DNA of 64,000 bases from Ophioderma brevispina (lineage: Eukaryota; Echinodermata; Ophiuroidea; Amphilepidida; Ophiodermatidae), in contig JAMKCH010051437.1 of assembly GCA_023653785.1 (NCBI GenBank), positions 62,001 through 126,000 on the forward strand, written 5' to 3'. Below are positions 11,301 to 21,672 of this stretch, in pieces; the stretch's first letter is position 1; each line of letters opens with the position of its first letter. The notes beneath the pieces are model-generated. The model was not told the DNA's origin. It did no database searches and saw nothing but the letters and a program-made list of their open reading frames with translations. The translations under genes were made by a program, and so were the position numbers.

Positions 11301-11578
11301 CAGTGGCGTATCGGACCGGGGGGGGGGGGGCAAGTTTCCCCCTTGGCTTATGGACCAAAATATGGAGTTTCTCATCCCTCTTTTTGGGGAAATTTCGGAC
11401 CAATTTCAGCCTAATTGGGCAAAATTAAACTAAATTCGGGCATTGTTCGGGCCGCATCATTCGGTCAAATTAGGATTAATTGGAGCAAATCACCGGGACG
11501 GAACTTACGAATTTTGCCCCCTCTGGCGGGACGACTTGGAAATTTGCCCCTCTGGATCGACAACCTGCTACGCCACTG
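11301..11578. mobile_element. hAT-like MITE, 278 bp, with target duplication
   Basis: The element starts CAGTGGCGTA and ends TACGCCACTG, exact inverted complements. CTAAGCA flanks it directly on both sides (11,294-11,300 and 11,579-11,585). The direct repeat can be read as 8 bp (CTAAGCAC) if the first C is shared with the terminus. Short ends of this type with a duplication of about 8 bp fit the hAT superfamily. It has no transposase, so it is non-autonomous. A 13-G run lies just inside the left end. Confidence 0.8.
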
Positions 11579-11786
11579 CTAAGCACCTGACTGAAACGGA
11601 CATGTGACTTATTACCACATGTTAAAAGGTTGAGTTCAGAATATGCAATGGAGACCCTGTCTAAATCCAAGACACACTAGACAGTTTTGTGTCTGCAAGA
11701 ATGCAGAAGGCACCATAGGGAATTACTGTGTTGATATGTGTGTTTGTCTGTGGTCAAAATGTAACCCTTAATATATTGCTTGCCTA

Positions 11787-11845
11787 TGAGTCCGTACGGG
11801 CTACGATGATGTAACTTGGTGGAAGGAAAGGAGGGGCGGGGTGGA
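11787..11845 (+). repeat. Third copy of the ATGATGTAACTTGGTGG repeat
   Basis: GAGTCCGTACGGGCTACGAT then GATGTAACTTGGTGGAAGG matches the units at 897 and 1069, including the following G-rich block. Confidence 0.55.
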
Positions 11846-13895
11846 GTGAAATGTTGGTGACCCTATGGAACCTTGGGCCCCTTCAAAACGCGAAGGCAGA
11901 CGAACACTCACAGTCCGCCGGGACCACAAGGGTTATTTTTAGAGTGTCGTTGTAGCGTGTGACTTCCACCTTTACACCTCATTGGCTATTTCCTATTTTA
12001 ACAACTCTTAAATTTGTTCTTACAGACCCTATCTGTTGCAAAATGGTACTTCATAATTTTTATCAGAAAAAAATGTGCTTTTAAGTTCTGAATTATTGTC
12101 TGTACCTTCTCTTGGAAGTGGCTAAAAATGAACACAAACAAAAAATGAATCTTAGTCATGATGATAAGTTGTCATGTCAGACATAAAGTGGCTATCCTGC
12201 CAGCATGAAGTTCATTGTGCCTTTCTGAGAGAGGATGTGTGCTTCCTAGGGAAATTATCCTTTTTCTCCAATCTTTGATTATTTGTTGGACCTGTTGGAC
12301 TTTAGCACCTCTTTTTCATGCAGTAATCAATTATGCATACGGTACTTTGGTGATATAATTCCTCCAAACAGGAGAAATGGTAAAAGGTCATTTAATTGGT
12401 ATAGTTGTTGGTAAAATTGTTGGTGAAAAGTGAGGGGCCATTAGGAAGGCAGCCCTATGTATATCATCATAGTTGAGGAAAAAAAAAAATAGCTACCTTT
12501 CAAGGGTTGCTTAACGGTGCAATTTTCATATGATAATGGAGAGTAGGGAGTGGCCAGAACATTTGATATCCGGATAATTAAGTGATTTTAAAAAAAAATG
12601 ACATGTAGCATTTCTTTTCTTTAGTGAGACATTATGAAAAGCTTTTTTTTTTTGCTGTTTGGTCTTGTGAATAGGGTTGTGTGATATTTTCCTAAATTTT
12701 ATATGAAGGCAACCAAAATAGATCAATTTTAATTATCACTTAATGATACTACATGTACATGTAGATACTTAATGTTGGCTAACAGGTGAAGTAGGAAATG
12801 CATAGTACATGTCTTGTGTCTCACTGTGAAATAAAAAATTACTCTTATTTGTTTCATCCTCAATCCCATTAGTTCTACAAATGCCGGAGTGCTATTGAGT
12901 TTGAGTATGATTTTTACTTTTTTCCCTGGCTGTGTTTTTTACCCGATTCCCAATCCATATTAACCAATTTTAGGCATCATTTTGCATAAAAGGGATTTTG
13001 CACACATAATTTCATTGGTGCCCAAACATCACCATTTGCTACGGGGGACATGAGATTGCTGACATGGTAGCCCGCTGTAACGGACGCATTTGATCTTTCG
13101 TTTTTTTCCGAACTCTATGATGAACAGGACTTGGAGGGCCAAAAATAAACAATTCCGATCGCAATCAGTGACTCTTTTTGAATTTTGTTAGACGACGGTG
13201 TTTGTGTTAGGGTTGTAGCCTTGCCGTGGAAGGCGTAGGTGCCATCATTCAAACAAACACCAGACGTGTAATAATTAAGGTGCCAGATTCAGATTTGGGG
13301 TTATAGCATCAGCAGCAATCATAATTGCAAATAATATTAGTGATGTCAGTAAGCTCTGGCTGAGGGGTTGTTAAGCTGTGCAACAGATGTGTGTCACCCT
13401 GTGGTTGCCCTATACAAGTTGCATTCAAGAACAGACTCCACTCAGATGTGAGTAGAAGATTATAAGCCATGATGTGCGTACATGGCTAATTATTTATTTT
13501 TAAAGTTTAATTATATGGCAGGTTGGTGATTCAGAATATAGTCTCTTTAGTATATTGTCTTAACTTAACCCTCTAGGGACAGAAGTTTGAGCCACATTGT
13601 GATTAAATACAGTGTAGGTTGTGAAACAGAAGCGTTCGTTGTAAAACATGTTAAATTGAATGTTAGTGGGTATAATTCTGGAAAATAATTCAAACCAGTA
13701 TTACAGGAAGGAATGCAAAGAAGTTAATATTTTAAGGTGTACCTTTGCTTTTCTTAGGGCATCCTAGTTAAGAAAGTGAATGATGTTTTTGTGTGGATGT
13801 AGACTGTAGCATTATGTTTCCCTTGAAAGGGAAATTGTTAATGTGTCAATATTCATTTATAATGTTAGTTATATACAGGTTCATGTAGTGCATAT
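11846..13895. other. Gene-free sequence
   Basis: No gene recognised on either strand. The 66-codon minus frame at 12,526-12,726 is rich in Lys, Phe and Ser from A/T tracts and is not credible. Confidence 0.5.
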
Positions 13896-14279
13896 TTAAG
13901 GCCGAATCAGAAGATTTCCTGAGGAGGGCGCCTCAATTTCCAAAATAAAATCGTGTTTTTTACATGTTACATAATGCTTGTCCATATACCTAATCACTGT
14001 GTGAAAATTGCGAAGCTTAAAATCGAATTCCTTCATAAGAAAATCACAACTTGGTTTAAAAATTCCGGATCCGGCATTTTTGTTATACACAGTATCCTTC
14101 GGGACGTAATACTACACATAAAGTGACTGCCATAAAAGAAAAAAAATCCGATTCATCGTAAAATTTCGGGACTTAGCATTTTAGGTTAATATCTTTGAGT
14201 TCTAGTGACTATTTTTCTTCTTAACAAAATAATAATATTTCGAAATCTCTGAGTAGATTTCAAACTTAATCACTTTCTG
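13896..14279 (-). mobile_element. TTAA-flanked MITE, family A, copy 1
   Basis: Starts TTAAGGCCGAATCAGAAGAT and ends near CGAAATCTCTGAGTAGATTT ... TTAA. Read on the minus strand it matches 19,897-20,251 and 44,588-44,944 over most of its length: GAGGGCGCCCTCCTCAGGAA, the palindrome around GGATCCGG, and ATAGGATACTGTGTATAACA. It is the most diverged of the three. The TTAA edges suggest a piggyBac-like target, which is an inference because no transposase is present. Confidence 0.75.
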
Positions 14280-14668
14280 TCAAATTTAAGGAGATTTTTT
14301 TCAGACGAGAAGTTGCGGAGAGCCAGTAGGGGATGTTGATTGAACTAGGTTGCATAATTTATATTCAATGCCAAGATCATTTTTGGGATGATGCTAACAA
14401 ATGAGCAGACAGGACCCCCTACATTATGCTATGGTATTACTTAAGGATACAGGCCATATGGATACCTTTCTTGCAATTTATCTGAAAGGATTAACACTCA
14501 AAACTAAACTACCAAACTACATTGAGTAGTCTTGAAACATGGATGGTAAACAAATGAGATACTCAAAATGAATGCCTTTAAAAAATGAAGGTGCCTCAGA
14601 ATAGTGTGAATCTCATGGAGGGACAGAATTACAAAAGTATGCTCTTCTTTCCATGCTCAGGCTCATGA

Positions 14669-15010
14669 GGCCCCGTGTGGTCCAGTGGATTGAGCTTTAA
14701 CCCCCACTCCAAACGTGTTGTTGCCCTTTGAGTAAGGCGCTTTACCTCAATTTACTCTCTCCACCCAGGTGTATGGTACCAGCATTATCAAATGCTGGGA
14801 ACGTAAACAAGACTCGCTGTGCGGGAGACGTGGCGAACCCCCCACAGCAAAAATAATACACGCGGATCTGGCCCGAAACGCTAAGGAAAAAGAGAGATGG
14901 GTACTCGGCGCACGAGCTTGCTAGGCACAACGACTTTAACTTTATTTTTGTCATGCTCAACCATATGATTCGTGACGTAATCAGCAAGCAAAAAACTGAC
15001 ATGGGAGGGG
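14669..15010 (+). mobile_element. tRNA-derived SINE (CORE-like middle)
   Basis: The head has a pol III A-box-like word, TGGTCCAGTGG at 14,678-14,688, followed by ATTGAGC as in a tRNA D arm. The B box is missing, apparently deleted between 14,700 and 14,715. The middle (14,716-14,779) reads GTTGTTGCCCTTTGAGTAAG, GCGCTTTACCTCAA, CCACCCAGGTGTATGGTACC, which strongly resembles the conserved SINE core known from sea urchins and other marine invertebrates. Beyond it is a GCTGTG/CACAGC hairpin and a T-rich tail near 14,940. The minus-strand 90-codon frame here is a shadow of the SINE. Confidence 0.7.
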
Positions 15011-15359
15011 CCACAATTTGAGAATGCCCCTAAAAGATACCCAACTCTAAGAATAATCAAGGTCAGTGAGAAGGAAAAGACAAGAAGGGCCTAAGAAGGT
15101 GGTTAGACCACAGAGAAGGAAGGTTTGAAAGGTGGAGATTCCACTGGAATGCAGAGTGCATAAGACCATGCTCAAGACCGATATGTAAAGACCAAAGTTT
15201 CCTGTTTATAAATCGCCGATTCCGTGTTCTTTTCCGTTTTTAATTAAAACCCTTAATTATAGCCAGTCTAGGGACACATTTGATTTCTTAAATTAAAAAC
15301 ACAACATTAAATCTAAGAAACCCACCAGAAAACAAGCATACAACACACAAAGGAATGAC

Positions 15360-15600
15360 AGGAAGTATGCTGAATTTGGCATTAGATTTACAGCGATTTG
15401 AGTGAAATCGGCGATAATGAGCTTATAAGGAATTTTGGGCCAGAATTTCAGGAGATTTTAATGCATTTTGACACTTTTAAATTAGTGGTCGGATGAATTG
15501 ACCATTATTTTGTGTCAAAAATTGGGAGATAATGGAAAAATTCCAGGTTTTTTCAGGACAATTGGTTTCAGATTCAGCAAATTGATGCTGATCCCTTTAA
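15360..15600. mobile_element. Right end of a family D TTAA MITE
   Basis: CAGCAAATTGATGCTGATCC then CTTTAA at the right edge matches the right end of the element at 47,494-48,039 (AGCAAATCGCTGCTAATCCC, TTTAA). The left end was not located, so only one terminus is claimed. Confidence 0.4.
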
Positions 15601-15719
15601 TTAACAAATGTTTAAAAATTTTATTTCATTGATGACAAATAGACTGAAGTAAAGATTTTTGGGAAGAAATAGATTTAACTAGAACTGGACACAGATCTAA
15701 TTTACAAGAAGGCCGTATA

Positions 15720-16890
15720 TTGGGAATGGATGGTGATCCCCTTAAATGACTCATTGAGGAGGTGACTTGACCTGTGACCCCTGTAACCTTCACCAACAAA
15801 TGTCCAGATGTCTTTAAATGTATTTACTGTTAACAACTTTACAAGATCATATGTTGAGTTCAAAGTCATCCAAGCATGTAGGGATTTGACCTTTTAACCC
15901 CTATAAGGTGACCCATGGGTCCCGGTGATGGGGGTCAACGGACTGGTTCTGTATTTATGATGCCACACAGGATATCCCTGACAACAATTTCAGCTCAATC
16001 GGGAGATTGTTTGTAGATTTTGGACCTTTGACCTTGGAACTTGACTTTGGGGGTCGAGACTATCATAGACTTCCTTTACCATTAATGTTACAACACTGTA
16101 GCAATAACAGGCTTTACCTGTCTTCTATAGGCTGAATATAACAATTTGGTCTGATTTTGAGATTTTTTGTGGCAAAATGGACCTTTTGACCCCCTTAATG
16201 GACTTTGATCCCGGTATAAAAAAAACCTCAGTGTACCAAACAAAAATCATTGTTCCAACCAAATAAAAAAATTCTACAACGCTAGTTCTGGAGATAAAAA
16301 ATCTGAAATTATGTACCTTAAAAACGGTTTTGAACTGGACCTAAATGACCTTTGACCTCCAAAATAAAAAATACATTGCATACATTAGGTAACATAAATG
16401 AAATCTGAAAGTTAGTCACGTACTATGTTTGGTTTGAGATAACAAATTTTGACATATTTGGAATATTTTTGGTTGTTGACCGGAGGAAGTTACCCTTAAT
16501 GACCTTTTTTGGACCCCACATGATGAGCACAACGTTTGTGAAGGGTCTTAAGTTGCTCAGGTATGCAGTAATTGTGACCCATTTGAAAGTTGAATGTATA
16601 GCAGCTAGATATTTTTTGAAGATTTTTTGAAGATTTTTTACATTAAGAACGGGAGTGCCCCCCTTAATGACCCCAAAATTCGCCCCATAACTTTTGGGAA
16701 GGGTCCTAAGCTGTTTTCATATAAATGAGTCACGTTACCATGCAATGTAAAAATGGAGGAGGAGATTACGTTTTAAAGAAAATCCACAGTTTGACCTTTG
16801 TGACCCTAGATGACCCGATAGGGGTCAAAGTTCATATTGTCAGAATGGAATGACCCAGCGGTCATTTGGTGCAAGTATGGTCAGAAGACG
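15720..16890. repeat. Degenerate array with recurring TGACCTTTGACC words
   Basis: Words of the type (T)GACCTTTGACC recur near 15,763, 15,890, 16,022, 16,183, 16,346, 16,500, 16,665 and 16,793, about 130-165 bp apart. Several are followed or preceded by CCCTTAATGACC. The copy at 16,346-16,358 is a perfect TGACCTTTGACCT, the complement of AGGTCAAAGGTCA. Sequence between the words is poorly conserved. No open frame spans the block. Confidence 0.6.
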
Positions 16891-17049
16891 GGTCAAACCA
16901 TGACAAAACTATTAGCATTTGAAAATGTTGCCCTGACTGTTGCCAGAAACAAGACGAAAGAAAGAACGCATCAAAAACAGACCAAGGACGGCATGAAGGC
17001 CGTCTTGCTAACAATGAAATGGGACTGCACTCTTGGACAAGATTGATAC

Positions 17050-18820
17050 ACCTTTACAGATTAATCTCATAGAATGTGATGCAACAAGTTCCTTATGTCT
17101 TGGAGTTGATATGAGTAATTCCAGCAGTTAACAGCCCATCACACATGGCAAGAAATTGTTTGGATGACAGGCTACAATCTCGGCCAAAAATGGTTTGGAA
17201 CATTTTCTATGTCTTACTATAAATGATCCCCCTTCCCATGATCAATGGATGAAAACATGTCATTTTATTCATGCACTTTAAGACCATCCAACACTTGATT
17301 GGTGGGGCAGGGGAGGGGGGTCAAGTGTTAGGGTGTTATTTTCAAGCTTCGCAATATTTAAAAGTTAGATTTTTCAGTGCGATCTCTATGCCCCATTTTT
17401 TTTAGGTCTTCATTGAATTAGAAAATTACCACGGGAGTTCCAACTTTTGCCGGGATTGTAGATATTAAACAAGAATTGGTGATTGTGAATGGTAATATAC
17501 AACTGGGTGAACTTGCAGTGTTTTAACCCTTCTTAAGATTAGGAAGTTATTTTTTATTTCACTCAATCGTAACTGACTTTGATTTGAAATATTTTATAAT
17601 TCAAGGTAAATTACTATGGCTGTTAGTTTGTTATTTTTCTTTTAGTCCTCATCTTACTCAGCTTTGTCACAATTTTTCAGCCCTGTGAGTGATGGGAACA
17701 GTTTGTCCCAGGAAATGGTTGCCTAAGTTCTCGACTTTTTACCCAACATTTTTTTTGTAGAAGGCACTCTCATAATGGGTATCATTGATTCAAAAGTGTC
17801 TGATTTTGATAAGTACCTGGAATTGTTATTAAATTGTTATTATTTTACAGAATGCTGTTTGATATTAGCATTTTTCCCTCACCTAAAAACCTAATAATTA
17901 AAATGTTCTTTAGATTCAATATTATTATGGCCATGAATTTAGACTGGGTGGTGAAAGGGGTAATAGGTAAAAAAAACCATGTCAAAACTTAGCTGTGTGC
18001 ATTTACAGTAAAGCTTTTAATTCATGATCAGAAATCCATTCAAGATAAATGTTATGCACAAGCCAAAATGAATAAAAACCTTTCGTGCTTATGGACATAA
18101 AGAGGTGTCAGTTCAAGTGTTGGCTTGTGAACAGATAACAGTTTATTTTGAATGAAAAAAACAAAAAATTGACGGGTGACTTCAAAAGGAAATTTCATGT
18201 GTTCCTTTAAGGAAACAAACGGAATATATTTGATTGGTTAATTTGTTTGACAGAGAATACTTATAACATCTACCTTTTGGTAATTTTTATTTAAATGAGG
18301 AGGGAGGGATTCTTGAGGGGTTTAGCCTGTAGCCAGTCGTCTAGTTAAATTCATGAAAGCTCCATCATCACGATAATTCGCTGATTTTTTTTTTTTTTTT
18401 TTTGCAGTAGTGATGCTTAAGGCATGTCAGGTTGTTTTTATCAATCATATTGTTACAGTACAATAACTCTAATGTGCTTTTGTGTTGATGCTCTTAGAAC
18501 CTATGGCCCTATACCATTTACTTGTAGTGGATGATCAATTGGATATTCAATTGCCTTAGTAGTGTAATAAATCACAGTTTTTGTGTGTTGTTTATCATGA
18601 TATAAAACTGCATTCTCATTGTTGTTAATATAGCGATGTCTTCATTTGGTAGATATTGGTTGTCTAACGTCATCTGACACACGCATGTCACAAAGGTGTG
18701 GAAAATGCAGATCATGGGTATCCATTTTGTTCCATTGATAATATTCAATTTAACATTTGAACAAGCAAAGAATATCAGTAAAGACTGGGATTATAAAACA
18801 AAAATGAGAACATAGAACAC
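17050..18820. other. Gene-free sequence with a T19 run
   Basis: No gene seen. T19 at 18,385-18,403 is followed by GCAG, resembling a polypyrimidine tract and AG, but no exon-like frame follows. Confidence 0.5.
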
Positions 18821-18821
18821 T

Positions 18822-19052
18822 GACTGAAACTGAAATGCATGGCGTCAGTTATTGTGAGATCAAGCTTTCAACATGGTTTCAACATTTGAATATTTACAGT
18901 AATTCAACCTATACGCCCCTTTCCATGTGCCAAAATAGAACAGACTGTCTGAAACTAAAACTCATTGCAACTTTTGTTGTGATATCAAATTTGAATGCAA
19001 GACTTGAAAGGTTTGAATATTTATGGTAATTTGACCTTTTAATATCTCTTTC
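18822..19052 (+). repeat. Tandem duplication, unit about 126 bp
   Basis: Copy 1 (18,822-18,925) and copy 2 (18,948-19,052) share CTGAAACTGAAA/CTGAAACTAAAA, TTATTGTGAGATCAA/TTGTTGTGATATCAA, and TTTGAATATTTACAGTAATT / TTTGAATATTTATGGTAATT followed by a C/T-rich CTTTCC end. The 64-codon frame through it is repeat-derived. Confidence 0.7.
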
Positions 19053-19141
19053 CTAATAAGTGTCCCCAGTTTGCACTTTTCTACCATACTGTTAAAATTC
19101 CCCTTTTCAGTGTACTTGGAGCATTAAATTCAGTCAAAATC

Positions 19142-19548
19142 TTAAAGCAATAAACACATTTTTAAGAGCATTTTTCAAAATGTTTGATTTTTACAGCTGT
19201 GTTAGTAATTGTCTAGTAAACTAAAACTATGCATGTGAACATTATGCTCACGATTGCATATTTGTCATAAAACAAGGGATTTTGTAATTATAATCGAGGA
19301 TCCCCGATTGTAATTTAACAGTGGTGCTGGAATTGCCAAATAGCACCATCTCACAAAAATGACCTCTAACTCGCATGAACTGACAGAACAGCTAATTTTA
19401 ATTACAAAATTCCTTCTTTTGCAACAAAGAAAATTTCAAGCTTAACCATTTACAAGTATGTAATTTACTAGCTGATGCAACTGTGCAAAAACCACAAAAT
19501 TAGTGACAATTGGGGGTGCTCTTCAAAAATGTGCTATTATTGCTTTAA
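19142..19548. mobile_element. TTAA-flanked MITE, family C, 407 bp
   Basis: Starts TTAA + AGCAATAAACACATTTTTAA and ends with GTGCTATTATTGCT + TTAA. The inverted right end reads AGCAATAATAGCACATTTTT then GAAGAGCA, against AAGAGCA on the left, so the inverted repeats run for about 26 bp with a small indel. The interior has a hairpin around CGAGGATCCCCG and no open frame. TTAA at both edges again suggests a piggyBac-like target. Confidence 0.75.
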
Positions 19549-19896
19549 CAAAGTCATTGTTAAACCTTTTCCCTTAGGTTGTGATTATTTTGACATCAGT
19601 TAAACAGCCATTTTGCTGTTTATCTTGCCACTGAGCATGCTCAGAGCAAGACTAAACAATCACTATTTCCAGTTTCCCTATTTAAAAGTAACTTAATTTT
19701 GAGGTGTGCTAGTGTGATTAAAAATAAGTGTTTGACTCCATTTCAAACCAAACTTGGTAACAGTGATCAGTGGATGGGAGGGTGATATAAAGAGATAGAG
19801 GTGAAAAGTTATGTAGCAGTCAAATTGTGTAAAAATGGGTTATCTTTAGTTAGTTGTATATCACAAAGATAATAAAAAATATTGGAACATGCCAAA

Positions 19897-20251
19897 TTAA
19901 AGTCTGATTCAGAGATTTTTGAAATATAATTTTTTGTATATTTATTGAAATAGTCAACTAGAACTAAAGATAGTCACCTAAAATGCCCAATTCCAAAGTT
20001 TGAGATGTATCGGATTTTTCTTTTCCATGCAGTAAACGTGTAGTATAAAGTGCCATAGGATACTGTGTATAACTAAATTTCTGGATCCGGAAATTTATAA
20101 CAAAGTTGTGATTTTCTATGACTTTGATTTGAGCTTAGCTATTTCACACAGTGTTTATTGTATGGACAAGCATTATGTATATATGCAAAAAACAAAATTT
20201 GTTTGAAAATTGAGGGCGCCCTTCTCGGGAAATCTCTGAGTCAGCCTTTAA
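19897..20251 (+). mobile_element. TTAA-flanked MITE, family A, copy 2, 355 bp
   Basis: Bounded by TTAA at both edges: TTAA + AGTCTGATTCAGAGATTT on the left and GAAATCTCTGAGTCAGCCT + TTAA on the right, which are inverted complements apart from a few bases. The interior matches the other two copies. A 60-codon frame at 20,158-20,340 crosses the right edge and is not a gene. Confidence 0.85.
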
Positions 20252-21510
20252 GTTGGTTTACAGTATATGGAATTGGCAGAACAAGAGCAAAATTACAAGA
20301 CCTCTATAGATCTAATTTGTATCTGGTCCTGACTTATTAGTGTTGGCTAGTTGTAAGGAGTCCCATTGCGCTTGTTCCTTCAAATTCCATATATGGTTAT
20401 GGTTTTGGACATTGCCTCCATTTTTTCTTGACCCATACATTACCGTCAAGGTGAAAGAAATAGGCATATTTTTCTTCCAGATCCAGTAGCCTAAGCATTT
20501 TGGTATTGCATCATAGATTTATTTCATGGCAAAGGAAACTGTTTCAGTGTATTTATATTATTTTGGATTGTATTGCATCCAATCAACCAACTCAGTCTGT
20601 AAAATGAAATTGTAATGCCTCCCCACCAGCAGTGGTTGGCAGAATTTCAGTAAAAATGACTATCATAAAGTCATGGACAGTTGTTTGTGCAGGTACAACA
20701 GTATTTTAAATAAGATGGAACCACTACCCCTAGGCCACAAATGCTGTTAAGCCACTGCAGACACCAGTGATGCTCTTGGTTTCTTCAATTATTGAAGATT
20801 AAGGGATTTCTTTCAAGAACACCCACTGTATTGGATTAGTAGATTTAGGCTTTTTGAGTGCTTAGCGTACTAAAGGCGCAAATTTTATCGTCAACCAATA
20901 AAATGGGAGTCCATCCAAAGTACATTTCATATGAGTAAGTTTCTCTGCAAAATAAAGGAAGTCCGTCAAAGCAGCACTTGGTGACCGAGGTCAGTCTGGT
21001 TGACAGAACGTTATGTATCTTCAGCTTCATTTTGGTCAAGTGGAATAAAATAACGATAAAATAGATCGTAACTAGACAGAAATGATTACCAAACCTATCC
21101 AGAATGACTGAAAACTGTGTTAAGAAGCATTTGCATCTTCACAAATAACCCAAGGGTTGCCCAGTTCCTTCAAGTTGCTGCTCTAACAGCTGCATCAATT
21201 TCTATTGGCACTACCATTACTTTTACTGTTTGGACGGTGAGCTAGCAAAATAGGGCCAAGTAGATCTGTCGAAAAAATGTTGTGCAGGCATATAAATAAA
21301 CAGCTAGTGATATGTAGGTTATGTACAAATGTAGGTTTCATTTGTACATTATATGTTGAGAAGTTGATTATATTTTCCTCTGTTCAAGGTTTGTAAATTG
21401 TCTCTTTCCTTATTAAAAAACAAAAAACAGTTTAGTAAAGTTCTGTGGTTAAGTTACAGACGTACAAGTACCCAAGCATAATCTGGCTTATCATTTGACC
21501 GTTTCATAAC
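20252..21510. other. Gene-free sequence
   Basis: No gene or repeat family recognised. Confidence 0.5.
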
Positions 21511-21672
21511 GATCTTTAGATTTCAGGTTTATGTGAGTGCAGATGCATAAGAGACCTAATGCCTACTTTGCACACAAGAAGCATGCATCCCTGTACCTTC
21601 TTGAAGATGTGAAAAATTAGGCATTATGTCTCTTATGCATCTGTACCCACATCAACCTGAAATCTAAAGGTC
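21511..21672. repeat. Long foldback, 162 bp
   Basis: Left arm begins GATCTTTAGATTTCAGGTTT and passes through GCAGATGCATAAGAGACC, TAATGCCTA. The right arm is its inverted complement: TAGGCATTATGTCTCTTATG, CATCTGTACCCACATCAACC, TGAAATCTAAAGGTC. Arms are about 70 bp with a handful of mismatches and a short loop around AAGCATGCATCCC. Confidence 0.85.

Noticed and set aside
4583..13215. Interstitial telomere repeats (TTAGGGTTA at 4583, 4908, 10,338 and 13,207)
   Set aside because: Each is a single unit. Two are the end of the CAATAG/CAGCAAT element, so no tandem telomeric array exists.
18385..18407. Polypyrimidine tract and AG as a 3' splice site
   Set aside because: The T19 run is followed by GCAG, but no open frame or donor site of an exon follows; homopolymer expansion is enough to explain it.
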